DNA of 64,000 nucleotides from Acidimicrobiaceae bacterium (GCA_002729765.1 PBYV01000068.1:61815-125814), one strand, 5' to 3'; numbered from the stretch's first letter, positions 51,177-60,844 are shown. A program made the numbers and translations. Notes: a model not told the origin generated them from the letters alone.

Positions 51177-52228
51177 GCATCAATCTTCGTTGACAAATTC
51201 AATAAAAGCGCTTGTAAAAGTAACCGTTCATTTGGATTTCTTATTAGCTCTAATGCCGCGCCAGTAATCATCTCAACAGCATCTAACCCTTCGTAATTAT
51301 CGCTTGCAATTCCCAAATCTCTGTACCGTCTGCTTAGTGTGGCCAAACCAAATCGCAGTTCATCATCACGCAGTCGACGAATTTCACGTTTGTGACGTTC
51401 AACAACTTCTTGCCGCCCCGAACCTCGAGTTCCAAAAATCTCTTCCTGTTGTCCAAGGTGTTCTAATTCTTGATCATGGCGTTCAGTAAGTGGATATTGA
51501 GCACCATCAATCATTTTCTGCAATTCTTCAACAGCAATGGATACCGCAGCTCCACTTCCATCTAAACGGTCTGGCAAGGTTCTCCATGCTTCTTGTCTGA
51601 TGATAAACGAAGCATCCTCTTGCAATAAACGTGCTCTTCCAAGATTACCTGCAGAAGCTTCTGCTAGACGAATAGCATCTTCTGTTTCAACTCCTTCACT
51701 TTTTAATAAATCAGCAAGCCCTTCTACTGTCATAGCAGGTACATCAACTCTCACACATCTAGAGGAAATCGTCACATGCGAATCAGGGACGCTCTCTACT
51801 AAAAGGATAAAAATCGTCGAAGGTGAAGGCTCTTCTATGGTTTTCAGCAAGCTTGCTACCGCTTCTGGTTCAGCAGTATCAAAACGGTTTACAATCAAGA
51901 TCTTTTTTTTCGATTCGATAGGTGAGCGGGAACTTTCAATAATTATTCTTCGAGCATCTGATACTCTTAGCCCTCTACCTTCAGGTTCTATTATCGATAA
52001 ATCAGGATGAATTCCTCTCCAAGCCAAATCTTTACACCTTTCAAGATCTTGACCTTCCTCATATTTAGCGAAGATAGAGCCAGAGAAAGCTCTTGCAATT
52101 TCCTCTCGTCCGGCTCCTTCGGGACCTACGAAAAGATAAGCATGCACGGGTGAAGCTACAGCTTTCTTTAAAAAATCTGTGGCTTCTGTCTGTCCTGATA
52201 TAAGACCCCAAAGGTCAATCTTTTGCAT
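51173..52228 (-). CDS. holB: DNA polymerase III delta' subunit
   Basis: PVHAYLFVGPEGAGREEIARAFS; ASLLKTIEEPSPSTIFILL; SSRCVRVDVP. Confidence 0.85.
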   Translation of the reverse strand: MQKIDLWGLISGQTEATDFLKKAVASPVHAYLFVGPEGAGREEIARAFSGSIFAKYEEGQDLERCKDLAWRGIHPDLSIIEPEGRGLRVSDARRIIIESSRSPIESKKKILIVNRFDTAEPEAVASLLKTIEEPSPSTIFILLVESVPDSHVTISSRCVRVDVPAMTVEGLADLLKSEGVETEDAIRLAEASAGNLGRARLLQEDASFIIRQEAWRTLPDRLDGSGAAVSIAVEELQKMIDGAQYPLTERHDQELEHLGQQEEIFGTRGSGRQEVVERHKREIRRLRDDELRFGLATLSRRYRDLGIASDNYEGLDAVEMITGAALELIRNPNERLLLQALLLNLSTKIDA

Positions 52229-52829
52229 GCTTCTCTAATCGGACTTCGACTTGATCAATAACCTGTCGAGAAACTTCATCAACTGTTCCTGATCCATCAA
52301 TCACTATCCAGCGTTCTGGATCGTCAGAAGCCATGGTTCTGTATGCACTCATAACACGCGAGTGAAAATCATCACCTGCTTTTTCAATGCGATCTAAATT
52401 TTCACCTCGTCTATTAGCGGCAAGAGGGGCATCAACATCAATTAAGACAATCAAATCCGCTTTTAAACCTTGTGTTGCAAATATCGACATGTCAAGAATT
52501 TCTTCTGGGCCTAATCCACGTCCATAACCTTGATAGGCGACAGAGGACTCAAGAAACCTGTCACTTACAACATTCTTTTCTTGTTCGAGAGCGGGTCTAA
52601 CCACTTCTTCAACATGTTGAGCTCTAGCTGCGGCAATCATCAAAGCTTCAGCACGATCAGAAAGCCCTTCGCTACTCGGATCTAGGACCATATCTCGAAG
52701 CTTTTCGCCAAGTTCAGTTCCGCCAGGTTCCCTTGTATATATTGCACCAAGATGTTCCGCTAAAAGACGTGCCTGAGTTGATTTTCCCGAACCATCTGGC
52801 CCTTCTACAGTGATTAAATAACCTGTCAC
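52215..52829 (-). CDS. tmk: Thymidylate kinase
   Basis: LITVEGPDGSGKSTQARLLAEHL; TREPGGTELGEKLRDMVLD; DRFLESSVAYQGYGRG. Confidence 0.95.
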   Translation of the reverse strand: MTGYLITVEGPDGSGKSTQARLLAEHLGAIYTREPGGTELGEKLRDMVLDPSSEGLSDRAEALMIAAARAQHVEEVVRPALEQEKNVVSDRFLESSVAYQGYGRGLGPEEILDMSIFATQGLKADLIVLIDVDAPLAANRRGENLDRIEKAGDDFHSRVMSAYRTMASDDPERWIVIDGSGTVDEVSRQVIDQVEVRLEKHAKD

Positions 52830-54244
52830 AAGTTTTTCTCCTCAGTGGTTTCAGAAAGTCTCTTTGTTTCACCAACCCTTAAGGAAACTTTAGATAAAAC
52901 ACCAGCAGAAAAGACAATTAAAGCTGCAAGCCACAAACTTATTCTCACCCCAGGAACAGCAATTTCTAAACCAGCTATTTCAATATTGCGATCCCATAGG
53001 AGACCTGAAAGTCTATCCAGACCATCTTCTACTAGCGGACCGATAACTAAAGCTAATAAGACACAAGCTCTTACCAGTAAATAAAAAGTTGCAAAAATAC
53101 GACCCCTCATATGATCTTCAACATTTTCATGTAGAAGAGTAAACCCAACTACATATGTGACACCTAAACAGATTCCTCCGAGAAATAACATAACCATCGC
53201 AAAATGAATTTGCCCTGTAGAAACTGTTGCGAATAAGGAGATTCCTGCTCCGAAAAGAACTCTCGTAAATGTTTTTGCCTTGTCGATACGATTCCTAAAA
53301 AAGAAAACTAGGAGAACTCCCGCGCCTACACCAAAACCCAACGCTGTTAAAAGAACTCCAAATCCGGATTTACCGGCTCCCAGTAATTCATCTGTGTAAA
53401 TCACCCCTAAAGGAATAACCATCCCGGCGCCTAACATCGCAGTAGCTAGCCCTGCGTTAACAGTCCTAACTACGGGATTAATGAAAGCGAATTGCCAACC
53501 TTCTTTTAATTCTCTAATAGGACTCAATAACTGTTTTTTCACTCCTTGATTTTCTGATTTTTCAGCGGATTGCTTTTTCGGAAGCTCAATGGATGAGATG
53601 AGTAATGCAGTCACCAAAAAGGAAACTGCATTAGCGTAAAAAGCTAAACCCATATCATCGAGTCTGATGTTGTCGGCCCAACTTGAATCAAACAATGCGG
53701 TTGAGAGACGACCAAATAATGCCATTAGCCCTGCGCCTAATGGAAACGTTCCGTAAGCGGCAACAAGAGACAAAGAATTGGCACTTGTCAAAAACTTTTC
53801 AGAAACCAGATTAGGGACAGAGGCTTCTTTCGCCGGTGACCACAACATAGTTAAAGCTTCGAGTATTAGGGAAGCGATAAAGAGCCCTATCAAATTGTTA
53901 ATAAACGGAAGAACAATCATCACTATCGCCCTACCAATGTCACAAAAAACCATGACTCGTTTTCGATCCCAACGATCAACAAAAACACCTGCTAAAGGTC
54001 CAAAGAAAAAACCTGGTGCAATTCGCGCTCCCAATACGAGACTTAATGCGGCTCCTTCATTTCCAGAACCAACCCTAATAGCCAAAATGCTTATCGCTAA
54101 TAGGCCAAGCCAATCACCAGTTGCAGATACAACTTGGGCTATCCAAAGTTTAAAAAAACTAGGAGAGTCGAAAGCCTTCTCTGTGAGATTACTGATGTTT
54201 AAAAATAACCGTCCATTCTTATTATCTTGTTTTCCAAGACTCAT
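52826..54244 (-). CDS. MFS transporter
   Basis: QVVSATGDWLGLLAISILAIRVG; GPLAGVFVDRWDRKRVMVFCDIGRA. Confidence 0.88.
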   Translation of the reverse strand: MSLGKQDNKNGRLFLNISNLTEKAFDSPSFFKLWIAQVVSATGDWLGLLAISILAIRVGSGNEGAALSLVLGARIAPGFFFGPLAGVFVDRWDRKRVMVFCDIGRAIVMIVLPFINNLIGLFIASLILEALTMLWSPAKEASVPNLVSEKFLTSANSLSLVAAYGTFPLGAGLMALFGRLSTALFDSSWADNIRLDDMGLAFYANAVSFLVTALLISSIELPKKQSAEKSENQGVKKQLLSPIRELKEGWQFAFINPVVRTVNAGLATAMLGAGMVIPLGVIYTDELLGAGKSGFGVLLTALGFGVGAGVLLVFFFRNRIDKAKTFTRVLFGAGISLFATVSTGQIHFAMVMLFLGGICLGVTYVVGFTLLHENVEDHMRGRIFATFYLLVRACVLLALVIGPLVEDGLDRLSGLLWDRNIEIAGLEIAVPGVRISLWLAALIVFSAGVLSKVSLRVGETKRLSETTEEKNL

Positions 54245-54294
54245 AACAGCCCCTATTCACATCAATAATTTAAAAATCTCTTAAGCATAAGTCA

Positions 54295-57200
54295 TCAAAC
54301 TTTTGCTCTTCTCTCAGCTAAAAGCTCAACTGCTCTCTCATCAGTAAGTTCTTCAACCGAATCACCCAATTGAAGACTCGCGTTGGTTTTTCCATCAGTT
54401 ACATAGGGTCCCCATTGACCTTCTTTTAAAAGAATCGGTTTTTCTGTTACAGGATCTACACCCAATTCTTTCAAAGGAGGTTTAGCCGCTCTCCGCCCAA
54501 ACTTTTTGGGTTGAGCGAGTAAATCTAAACACTGTTCTAAGGAAATTGTTAAAAGCTCCTCTTCAGTAGCAATGTTTCTGGTGTCTGAACCTTTCTTCAA
54601 ATACGGTCCATACGGACCATTCTGTACTGTTATTTCTTGCCCATCAGCTGGATCCACTCCGACTGTTCTTGGGAGACTCAGAAGCTGAAGAGCATCTTCA
54701 AAAGTAACTCTCTCTAAAGTCATAGTGTCAAAAAGAGAAGAAGTTTTAGGTTTGGGTTGCTGCTTCAACTCTTCAAAACGTTCGACCTCTGCAATAACTT
54801 GCTGCGTAGTTTCAAATTCCTTTAAAACTTCAGATAATTCTTCAAAGGTTTTTATTTGTGCTTCAGAATTCTTACTACTTAAAATCTCTTTTCTGTAACC
54901 CGAAATTTCAAAAATTTGGTTTAAAAGATCTACAGGTGTCGGAGAATCAAGAGTAGAGATAGACCTGCAAAAATTAGTAAATCCTTTAATGCCTTTTAGT
55001 GCCGTTCCTTTTATTTCTAATTTTTCTACTTGCTCTAAAGCATCAAAAAGACTCAAACTATTACTTTCTGCAAATGTTTTAGCCTTATCCAAAGAACTTT
55101 TACCTATCCCACGTTTGGGAGAATTAATCACTCGTAAAACTGCATCGTCATTTTCAACTGAAATCGCCAACTTCAAGTATGCCATTGCTGTCTTCGTGAG
55201 TTTTAAATGATGCGGAAGTCTAAACAACTTTCCCTCAGGTGAAGAAGCCTTCGGCCATTGTGGAAATCGTCCTAACGAAACATAAGCTCCGAACCTTCCT
55301 TGCTTTGCAACAATTGGTAACCCGGTTTCTGGATCAATTCCCAACTCCCTATCCGGTGGCGCATTTATGTATTCAAGTGCTTTGTCAACCGTTAATTGAT
55401 CAAGAGGTAAATCTTCTGGAACCCCAGCAGTATCCTCACGACACTCGACATAAGGTGACCTCGCATATCGTGCATAAACAGCCTCCCCATCAGAAGTTTT
55501 TCCTAATGGCACACCACAGACAGCCCTTGGATCAATTTCATCTTCTCTCTCAACTACTTTGGTATGAAGTCCTATATCCCCGTCAAGGCCATCAAAATAG
55601 AAAGCCTGAAGATAAGCGTTCTTTTCCCACATGCCATTTGAAATATCATCAAGTGCCACTTCCATTTCAGCTGTAAATTTATAATCAACCAATTTTGGAA
55701 AATGCGCTTCTAATAACTGTGTTACTGCAAACCCTTTTACGGTAGGGATCAAAGCTGTTCCTTTTTTCCAGGCATATCCTCGTTGAATAATTCTTCCAAG
55801 AATGGCCGCATAAGTACTTGGTCTTCCAATACCTTCTTCTTCTAATCTTTTGACTAATGAAGCTTCTGTATACCTAGCTGGTGGTTTTGTAACATGTCCT
55901 TCTGAAGTGGAATCCACCACACTGACCATCTGTCCGACCTTCACTTCAGGCAAAACCTGATCCTCACCAGAAGGATTTTCTTCATCTGTTTCGTTATCGT
56001 CTACATCTTCTATATAAACCTGCCGGAAACCTTGATGATTTATAACCGTGCCTGACAAAGAAAAGATTAAAGATTTTTCTTTATTGTTTTTTTCTTCTAT
56101 TACCGAACCTTCAAGTTTTACGCTTACTGTCTCGCCAGTTGCATCAGTCATCTGTGAAGCAATTGTCCTCTGCCAAATCATTTCATAAATCAGATACTCA
56201 TCTTTCGATAACTCTTTCGAGAGGTCTTCAGGTGATCTGAAATTTTCACCTGCGGGACGAATGGCTTCATGAGCTTCTTGAGCATTACGTGTTTTGTTCT
56301 TATATGTTCGTGCTTCATCCGGCAAATAATTAGCCCCATAAGAACTCTCTACAGTCCTACGAGCAGCTAAAAGAGCAGTATCTGAAAGGGTCGTACTGTC
56401 TGTTCTCATATAAGTAATATGACCATTTTGATAAAGACTTTGAGCTATTCCCATTGCTCGACTTGCGGAGAAGCGAAGTTTTCTTCCCGCTTCTTGTTGA
56501 AAGGTTGACGTTGTAAATGGTGCCGCTGGACGTCTTCGATAAGGTTTCGGTTCAACTGATATAACTTTTAAATCTTTTTGCTTCAACAGTGATGACAAGG
56601 TATTTGCTGAATCCTCATTGAGGACAGTCACTGCATCAGAATTCCAATTTCCTTTTTCGTTGAAGTCTTTTCCTGTCGCAACACGTAGACCATCAACTTC
56701 TAATAGACGAGCTGAAAAAGATTCATCATTGTCTGTGGTTGCATCGATTTTCAATCCCCAATAATCAGCAGTTTTGAATTTCATTCGTTCGCGTTCACGT
56801 TCGATAACAAGTCGTGTGGCAGGGCTTTGCACTCTTCCTGCTGATGCACCTCCTCCGACTTTTGTTCTCGTTATATTGGAAAGTTCAAACCCGTATATTC
56901 GATCCAGTATCCGACGTGTCTCCTGTGCCTCAACAAGATCTTTCCCTAAATCACGTGTATTTTTCAAAGCTTCAGTAATAGCTTCTTTAGTAATTTCGTT
57001 AAAAACCATCCTCTTAACTGGCACTGAAGGTTTCAAGACCTCAAGTAAATGCCAAGCGATAGCTTCACCTTCACGGTCTTCATCAGTCGCGAGAAAAAGC
57101 TCATCAGCTTTTTTTAAAGCTTTTTTTAACTGTGAAACCTGTTTTTTACTATTAGGACTTATCTCATAGAGGGGTTCAAAGTTATGACATACATCAATTC

Positions 57201-57384
57201 CTAATTTTCCGAAACATTCTTTTTTATCTTCAGGTACGTCTTTGGGGCTAATCAGATCTCGTATATGTCCTACGGAAGAGTCGACGATATATCCGTCGCC
57301 TAAATACTTTTCAATAGTTTTTGCTTTTGCTGGGGATTCAACAATTACTAATGCAGTCACATCTTCTACTTTGTTCACACTCAA
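54295..57384 (-). CDS. topA: DNA topoisomerase I with UvrD/PcrA 2B-like insertion
   Basis: ALVIVESPAKAKTIEKYLG; ITYMRTDSTTLS; C-terminal repeats LGVDPVTEKPILLKEGQWGPYVTDG; internal helicase-like segment described separately. Confidence 0.95.
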   Translation of the reverse strand: MSVNKVEDVTALVIVESPAKAKTIEKYLGDGYIVDSSVGHIRDLISPKDVPEDKKECFGKLGIDVCHNFEPLYEISPNSKKQVSQLKKALKKADELFLATDEDREGEAIAWHLLEVLKPSVPVKRMVFNEITKEAITEALKNTRDLGKDLVEAQETRRILDRIYGFELSNITRTKVGGGASAGRVQSPATRLVIERERERMKFKTADYWGLKIDATTDNDESFSARLLEVDGLRVATGKDFNEKGNWNSDAVTVLNEDSANTLSSLLKQKDLKVISVEPKPYRRRPAAPFTTSTFQQEAGRKLRFSASRAMGIAQSLYQNGHITYMRTDSTTLSDTALLAARRTVESSYGANYLPDEARTYKNKTRNAQEAHEAIRPAGENFRSPEDLSKELSKDEYLIYEMIWQRTIASQMTDATGETVSVKLEGSVIEEKNNKEKSLIFSLSGTVINHQGFRQVYIEDVDDNETDEENPSGEDQVLPEVKVGQMVSVVDSTSEGHVTKPPARYTEASLVKRLEEEGIGRPSTYAAILGRIIQRGYAWKKGTALIPTVKGFAVTQLLEAHFPKLVDYKFTAEMEVALDDISNGMWEKNAYLQAFYFDGLDGDIGLHTKVVEREDEIDPRAVCGVPLGKTSDGEAVYARYARSPYVECREDTAGVPEDLPLDQLTVDKALEYINAPPDRELGIDPETGLPIVAKQGRFGAYVSLGRFPQWPKASSPEGKLFRLPHHLKLTKTAMAYLKLAISVENDDAVLRVINSPKRGIGKSSLDKAKTFAESNSLSLFDALEQVEKLEIKGTALKGIKGFTNFCRSISTLDSPTPVDLLNQIFEISGYRKEILSSKNSEAQIKTFEELSEVLKEFETTQQVIAEVERFEELKQQPKPKTSSLFDTMTLERVTFEDALQLLSLPRTVGVDPADGQEITVQNGPYGPYLKKGSDTRNIATEEELLTISLEQCLDLLAQPKKFGRRAAKPPLKELGVDPVTEKPILLKEGQWGPYVTDGKTNASLQLGDSVEELTDERAVELLAERRAKV
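54755..55269 (-). other. Inserted segment within topA resembling UvrD/PcrA/Rep helicase 2B subdomain
   Basis: TAMAYLKLAISVENDDAVLRVINSPKRGIGKSSLDKAKTFAESNSLSLFDALEQVEKL...LLNQIFEISGYRKEILSSKNSEAQIKTFEELSEVLKEFE. Confidence 0.85.
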
Positions 57385-57408
57385 ACACTGGTTGTCAAGT
57401 ACTCCTAA

Positions 57409-58794
57409 TTAATTAAATTGAGCAACTTCTTTATTTTCCTCAAGAAAACTAGCCTCTTGTTCAACTACTTTGACACTTCTTAAAAGGAATAATCCTATGA
57501 TTGCAGCTAATGCAGACGCTAAAAGAATTCCTACTTTAGATTCATCTTGCAAAATAACATTGTCATAGGCAAGCGCGGTTATAAACATGGAGACAGTAAA
57601 TCCGATTCCTGCAATCGCAGAAATCCCAAATATGTGGCGGAAATTCGAACCGTTCGGCAATGTAGAAACTCTCAAGCGAACTGCTACAAAAGTGAAAAAA
57701 GACACTCCAACTATTTTTCCAACGACCAACCCGACTACAACTCCTCTCGTAACACCTGATGACGCTGCATCTGACAAAGAATCCGAACTTATTTCAACAC
57801 CAGCATTCGCCAAAGCAAAGATAGGAACAATTAAAAAACCCGTCAACGGATGAAGTAAATTCTCAAACCTCTCTGTAATCGGTACAGATTCATTGAGATG
57901 AAAAGTAGCTTTTCTTAAACCAGAAAAATCAGTCTGAGCTTGCATAGCTGGTTGAACTGCTTCAGACACGGTATTTTTATCATTTATGAGAGCTGTAGCT
58001 GGAGCCAAAAGTCCCATTACTACACCTGCAATCGTTGCGTGAACTCCAGACTCAAAAAGCGAATACCACAGTAGGAATCCACAAGCTATATATACAGGGG
58101 TATACCTGACATTTAATTTCTTTAGAACGATTACCCCAAAGACTGTTAAGGCGGCGACGAAAAGCCACCCAGAAGCCAGGTCATCAGTGTAGAAAAAAGC
58201 AATTACTAGTATTCCACCAATATCATCAACTATCGCCAGCGTTAATAAGAAAACCTTCATTGCACTTGGAACCCTTGGTCCTAAAAGTGAAACCACACCT
58301 ATAGCGAAGGCAATGTCTGTTGCCATCGGTATGCCCCATCCATCTGAGGCTTCTCCCGATGAATTAAAAACAAAAAAGATAACTGCCGGCACAACCATTC
58401 CTCCTACCGCAGCAATCATTGGCAATAAAGCATCTCGGAATTTTTTTAAGTGCCCTGTAACCATTTCGCGTTTTATTTCAAGACCTACGACAAAAAAGAA
58501 AAGAACCATTAATACATCATTTACAAACTGACCTAATGTAAGTGGATGTCCATGGTGCTCTAATGAAATTGACTCCCCAAAAGAAATCATTATTTCAGTA
58601 TCCCAGAGATCGTGATAACTATTAGACCACGGAGAATTAGCCCAAATAAGAGCTACTAGAGCAGCTATTACTAAGAGAATGCCGCTTGAAGCTTCAATTC
58701 CCAAAAATTTTCTGACAGGACGTCCTATAGTCTTGGCTAAACGTCGGTTACTACCAAGCCATGTATTTTCAGAAATTATTTTCTCGCTATCCAT
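57409..58794 (-). CDS. nhaA: Na+/H+ antiporter NhaA
   Basis: FFVVGLEIKREMVTGHL; GWGIPMATDIAFAIGVVSLLG; LTLAIVDDIGGILVIA. Confidence 0.95.
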   Translation of the reverse strand: MDSEKIISENTWLGSNRRLAKTIGRPVRKFLGIEASSGILLVIAALVALIWANSPWSNSYHDLWDTEIMISFGESISLEHHGHPLTLGQFVNDVLMVLFFFVVGLEIKREMVTGHLKKFRDALLPMIAAVGGMVVPAVIFFVFNSSGEASDGWGIPMATDIAFAIGVVSLLGPRVPSAMKVFLLTLAIVDDIGGILVIAFFYTDDLASGWLFVAALTVFGVIVLKKLNVRYTPVYIACGFLLWYSLFESGVHATIAGVVMGLLAPATALINDKNTVSEAVQPAMQAQTDFSGLRKATFHLNESVPITERFENLLHPLTGFLIVPIFALANAGVEISSDSLSDAASSGVTRGVVVGLVVGKIVGVSFFTFVAVRLRVSTLPNGSNFRHIFGISAIAGIGFTVSMFITALAYDNVILQDESKVGILLASALAAIIGLFLLRSVKVVEQEASFLEENKEVAQFN

Positions 58795-58887
58795 AATTTT
58801 CCTAATGAAATCTTAGATAAATCATGCCAAATGTTTAACTGCACATAACACTCTGACATTAAAAGTATTTTACTACAGGCTTTACAA

Positions 58888-59325
58888 TTAAGAATTGTTA
58901 CTGTTCTGACTATTTATGGTCATATGAACTACTGTGCCTTCTGGTCCGGACTTTATCTCTAGCCCATCAGACATCTCGCGCATTATCGACAAACCTAAAC
59001 CTCTTTCATGTTGTAACCGTTCTGGGCTTTCTGTAGGTGGCAAATCTGGAATCAAATCGACATCAAAACCAGTTGCTTTGTCTCTAACTTCAACTTCAAC
59101 TTCAGAATCAGTCAATTTGCATAAAACGGTAAGTCTTTCTGAAATAGAATTTTTTTCTTGTGCACGAATCGCATTTGTTAGAGCTTCTGATATGACAAGA
59201 CGTAAATCTGCAATACGAGCTGTACTTAGTTCAGGATTTGTAGATGCTAAAGAACCAACCACTGCACGCACTAATTGAACATAATCAACTCGTACCGGAA
59301 TGCTTAATTCGATTTCTACAGTCAT
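58888..59325 (-). CDS. Anti-sigma-factor-type serine kinase (RsbW-like ATPase)
   Basis: RLVISEALTNAIRAQ N-box; VEVRDKATGFD; ERGLGLSIMREMSD. Confidence 0.85.
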   Translation of the reverse strand: MTVEIELSIPVRVDYVQLVRAVVGSLASTNPELSTARIADLRLVISEALTNAIRAQEKNSISERLTVLCKLTDSEVEVEVRDKATGFDVDLIPDLPPTESPERLQHERGLGLSIMREMSDGLEIKSGPEGTVVHMTINSQNSNNS

Positions 59326-59333
59326 TTAAACCC

Positions 59334-59669
59334 TTAACTAACCTGAAAAGTTTCACGAGTTGAGTCCATTTTAAAAATCTTATCCAATCCACATAACCTA
59401 AAAATCTTTTGCAATTCGTCGTCTATGTCTACTAAAAATAAGTCTCCTTGATTTGAACGCACACGTCTCAAACCTCCGATTATTGAACCAAGACCGGACG
59501 AATCTATGAAGTGAACCCCTGCAAAATCAAGAACTATTAAATTATTTCCTTGCGAAACCTCGTGTACTATTGATTGCCTAAGGAGAGGGGCTCCTGCCAT
59601 ATCTAAGTCTCCAATAAGGTCAAGAAACACATTTTTACCTTCTGTCGAACGGTGAATTTCAAGATTCAT
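59334..59669 (-). CDS. STAS-domain anti-anti-sigma factor (RsbV-like)
   Basis: VLDFAGVHFIDSSGLGSIIGGLRRVR phospho-Ser motif; start taken at MNLEIHRS. Confidence 0.88.
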   Translation of the reverse strand: MNLEIHRSTEGKNVFLDLIGDLDMAGAPLLRQSIVHEVSQGNNLIVLDFAGVHFIDSSGLGSIIGGLRRVRSNQGDLFLVDIDDELQKIFRLCGLDKIFKMDSTRETFQVS

Positions 59670-59770
59670 GTAGCTCCAATAAATACTTCCCTTTAACACG
59701 TTAGAGCCCTGTTGCTTGTTTTATTTACATCACTCTTCATTATTCTTTATCTTGGATCTAAGATCATTCT

Positions 59771-60550
59771 GTGGAAGCTGCTTTTTTTGACTTAGATAAA
59801 ACAGTTATAGCTAAGACTTCAATCATTGCCTATGCCCCTACTTTAAGAAAAAACGGTTATTTAAGTATTCCTATGGCTGTTAGGACCGCATGGGGGCATT
59901 TATTGTTCAAATTTTTCGGAGCTGATGAAGAGAGTCTTGATAAAGCAAGAAAAACTGCCCTTCGTTTAGCAACTGGTATGAACCAGAAAGCGATGAAAAG
60001 ACTTGTAAGAGATAATTTAACCGAAGTAATTGAACCGATTGTTTACGATGACGCAATCGACTTGATAGAAGAACATAAATTGAAAGGTCATCTGCTGGTG
60101 CTGATTTCTGCAAGCCCTACAGAAATAGTTGAACCCCTAGCTGAACATTTGGGTATTGACGACTTTATAGCTACCACGCCTGTCGTGGACTCTGAAGGTC
60201 GTTACACAGGAGAAGTGGAATTTTATGCTGCTGGGTCACATAAAGCAGAAGCAATAATAGATCTCTCTTCAAAAAAGAATATTTCTCTAGAAAATTCTTG
60301 GGCATATTCTGATTCTTCAACCGATCTTCCTATGTTAGAACTAGTAGGAAACCCAGTAGCTGTTAACCCAGATAGAGAACTAAGAAAACAGGCAGAAGAA
60401 AAAAACTGGCCGATATTAGAATTCGTAAGACCAATTGCTTTAGGAGAACGAGTTCCTTTAAACCGCAAATGGATTGCTGTGACAGTTCTAACTTTTCTTT
60501 TAGGAGCAGGGATCGTGAAAACTTTTAAGCGTTTCCGTTCAACTAAATAA
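59771..60550 (+). CDS. HAD-IB family hydrolase with C-terminal TM tail
   Basis: AAFFDLDKTVIAKTSI; LVLISASPTEIVEPLAEHLG; YSDSSTDLPMLELVGNPVAVNPD; tail WIAVTVLTFLLGAGIV. Confidence 0.9.
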   Translation: MEAAFFDLDKTVIAKTSIIAYAPTLRKNGYLSIPMAVRTAWGHLLFKFFGADEESLDKARKTALRLATGMNQKAMKRLVRDNLTEVIEPIVYDDAIDLIEEHKLKGHLLVLISASPTEIVEPLAEHLGIDDFIATTPVVDSEGRYTGEVEFYAAGSHKAEAIIDLSSKKNISLENSWAYSDSSTDLPMLELVGNPVAVNPDRELRKQAEEKNWPILEFVRPIALGERVPLNRKWIAVTVLTFLLGAGIVKTFKRFRSTK

Positions 60551-60552
60551 AA

Positions 60553-60627
60553 TTAAATAGAACGAACCTTACGAACCGCCACTGAAATAAGAGCTCCTAG
60601 GGCCAAAAGCATCAAAAACTTTTTCAT
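60553..60627 (-). CDS. Candidate 24-aa membrane microprotein (MKKFLMLLALGALISVAVRKVRSI)
   Basis: Complete small ORF from ATG to TAA, single hydrophobic helix with basic ends; resembles the start of DLW-39-type small proteins. Confidence 0.4.
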   Translation of the reverse strand: MKKFLMLLALGALISVAVRKVRSI

Positions 60628-60740
60628 AAAAGAATGATACGTGCCTGGAAAGGGTAATTACATAAGCAAAGAGTCAAATTGTTTTTACTATTTTTATTGA
60701 ATGCATAGTATTTGAGCTCTGACACAATACGGTCATCTGT

Positions 60741-60836
60741 GGAGGTGTCCGAGTACCTGGTGGGCTCCCCCGCCTTCAAAGCGGGTGGGACGGGCGATCC
60801 CCGTCCGGCGGGTTCGATTCCCGTCCACCTCCGCCA
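60741..60836 (+). tRNA. selC: tRNA-Sec (UCA anticodon)
   Basis: GGAGGTGT...CCCGC-CTTCAAA-GCGGG anticodon arm, GGACGGG-CGATC-CCCGTCC 7-bp variable arm, GGTTCGATTCC T arm, ...CACCTCCGCCA encoded 3' end. Confidence 0.95.
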
Positions 60837-60844
60837 GATTATTT

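Noticed and set aside
53778-54284. 168-aa plus-strand ORF
   Set aside because: Antisense to the MFS transporter gene; no recognisable family.
55239-55676. 145-aa plus-strand ORF opposite topA
   Set aside because: Antisense to topA and the helicase-like junction; His/Gln/Pro-rich alternative-frame product.
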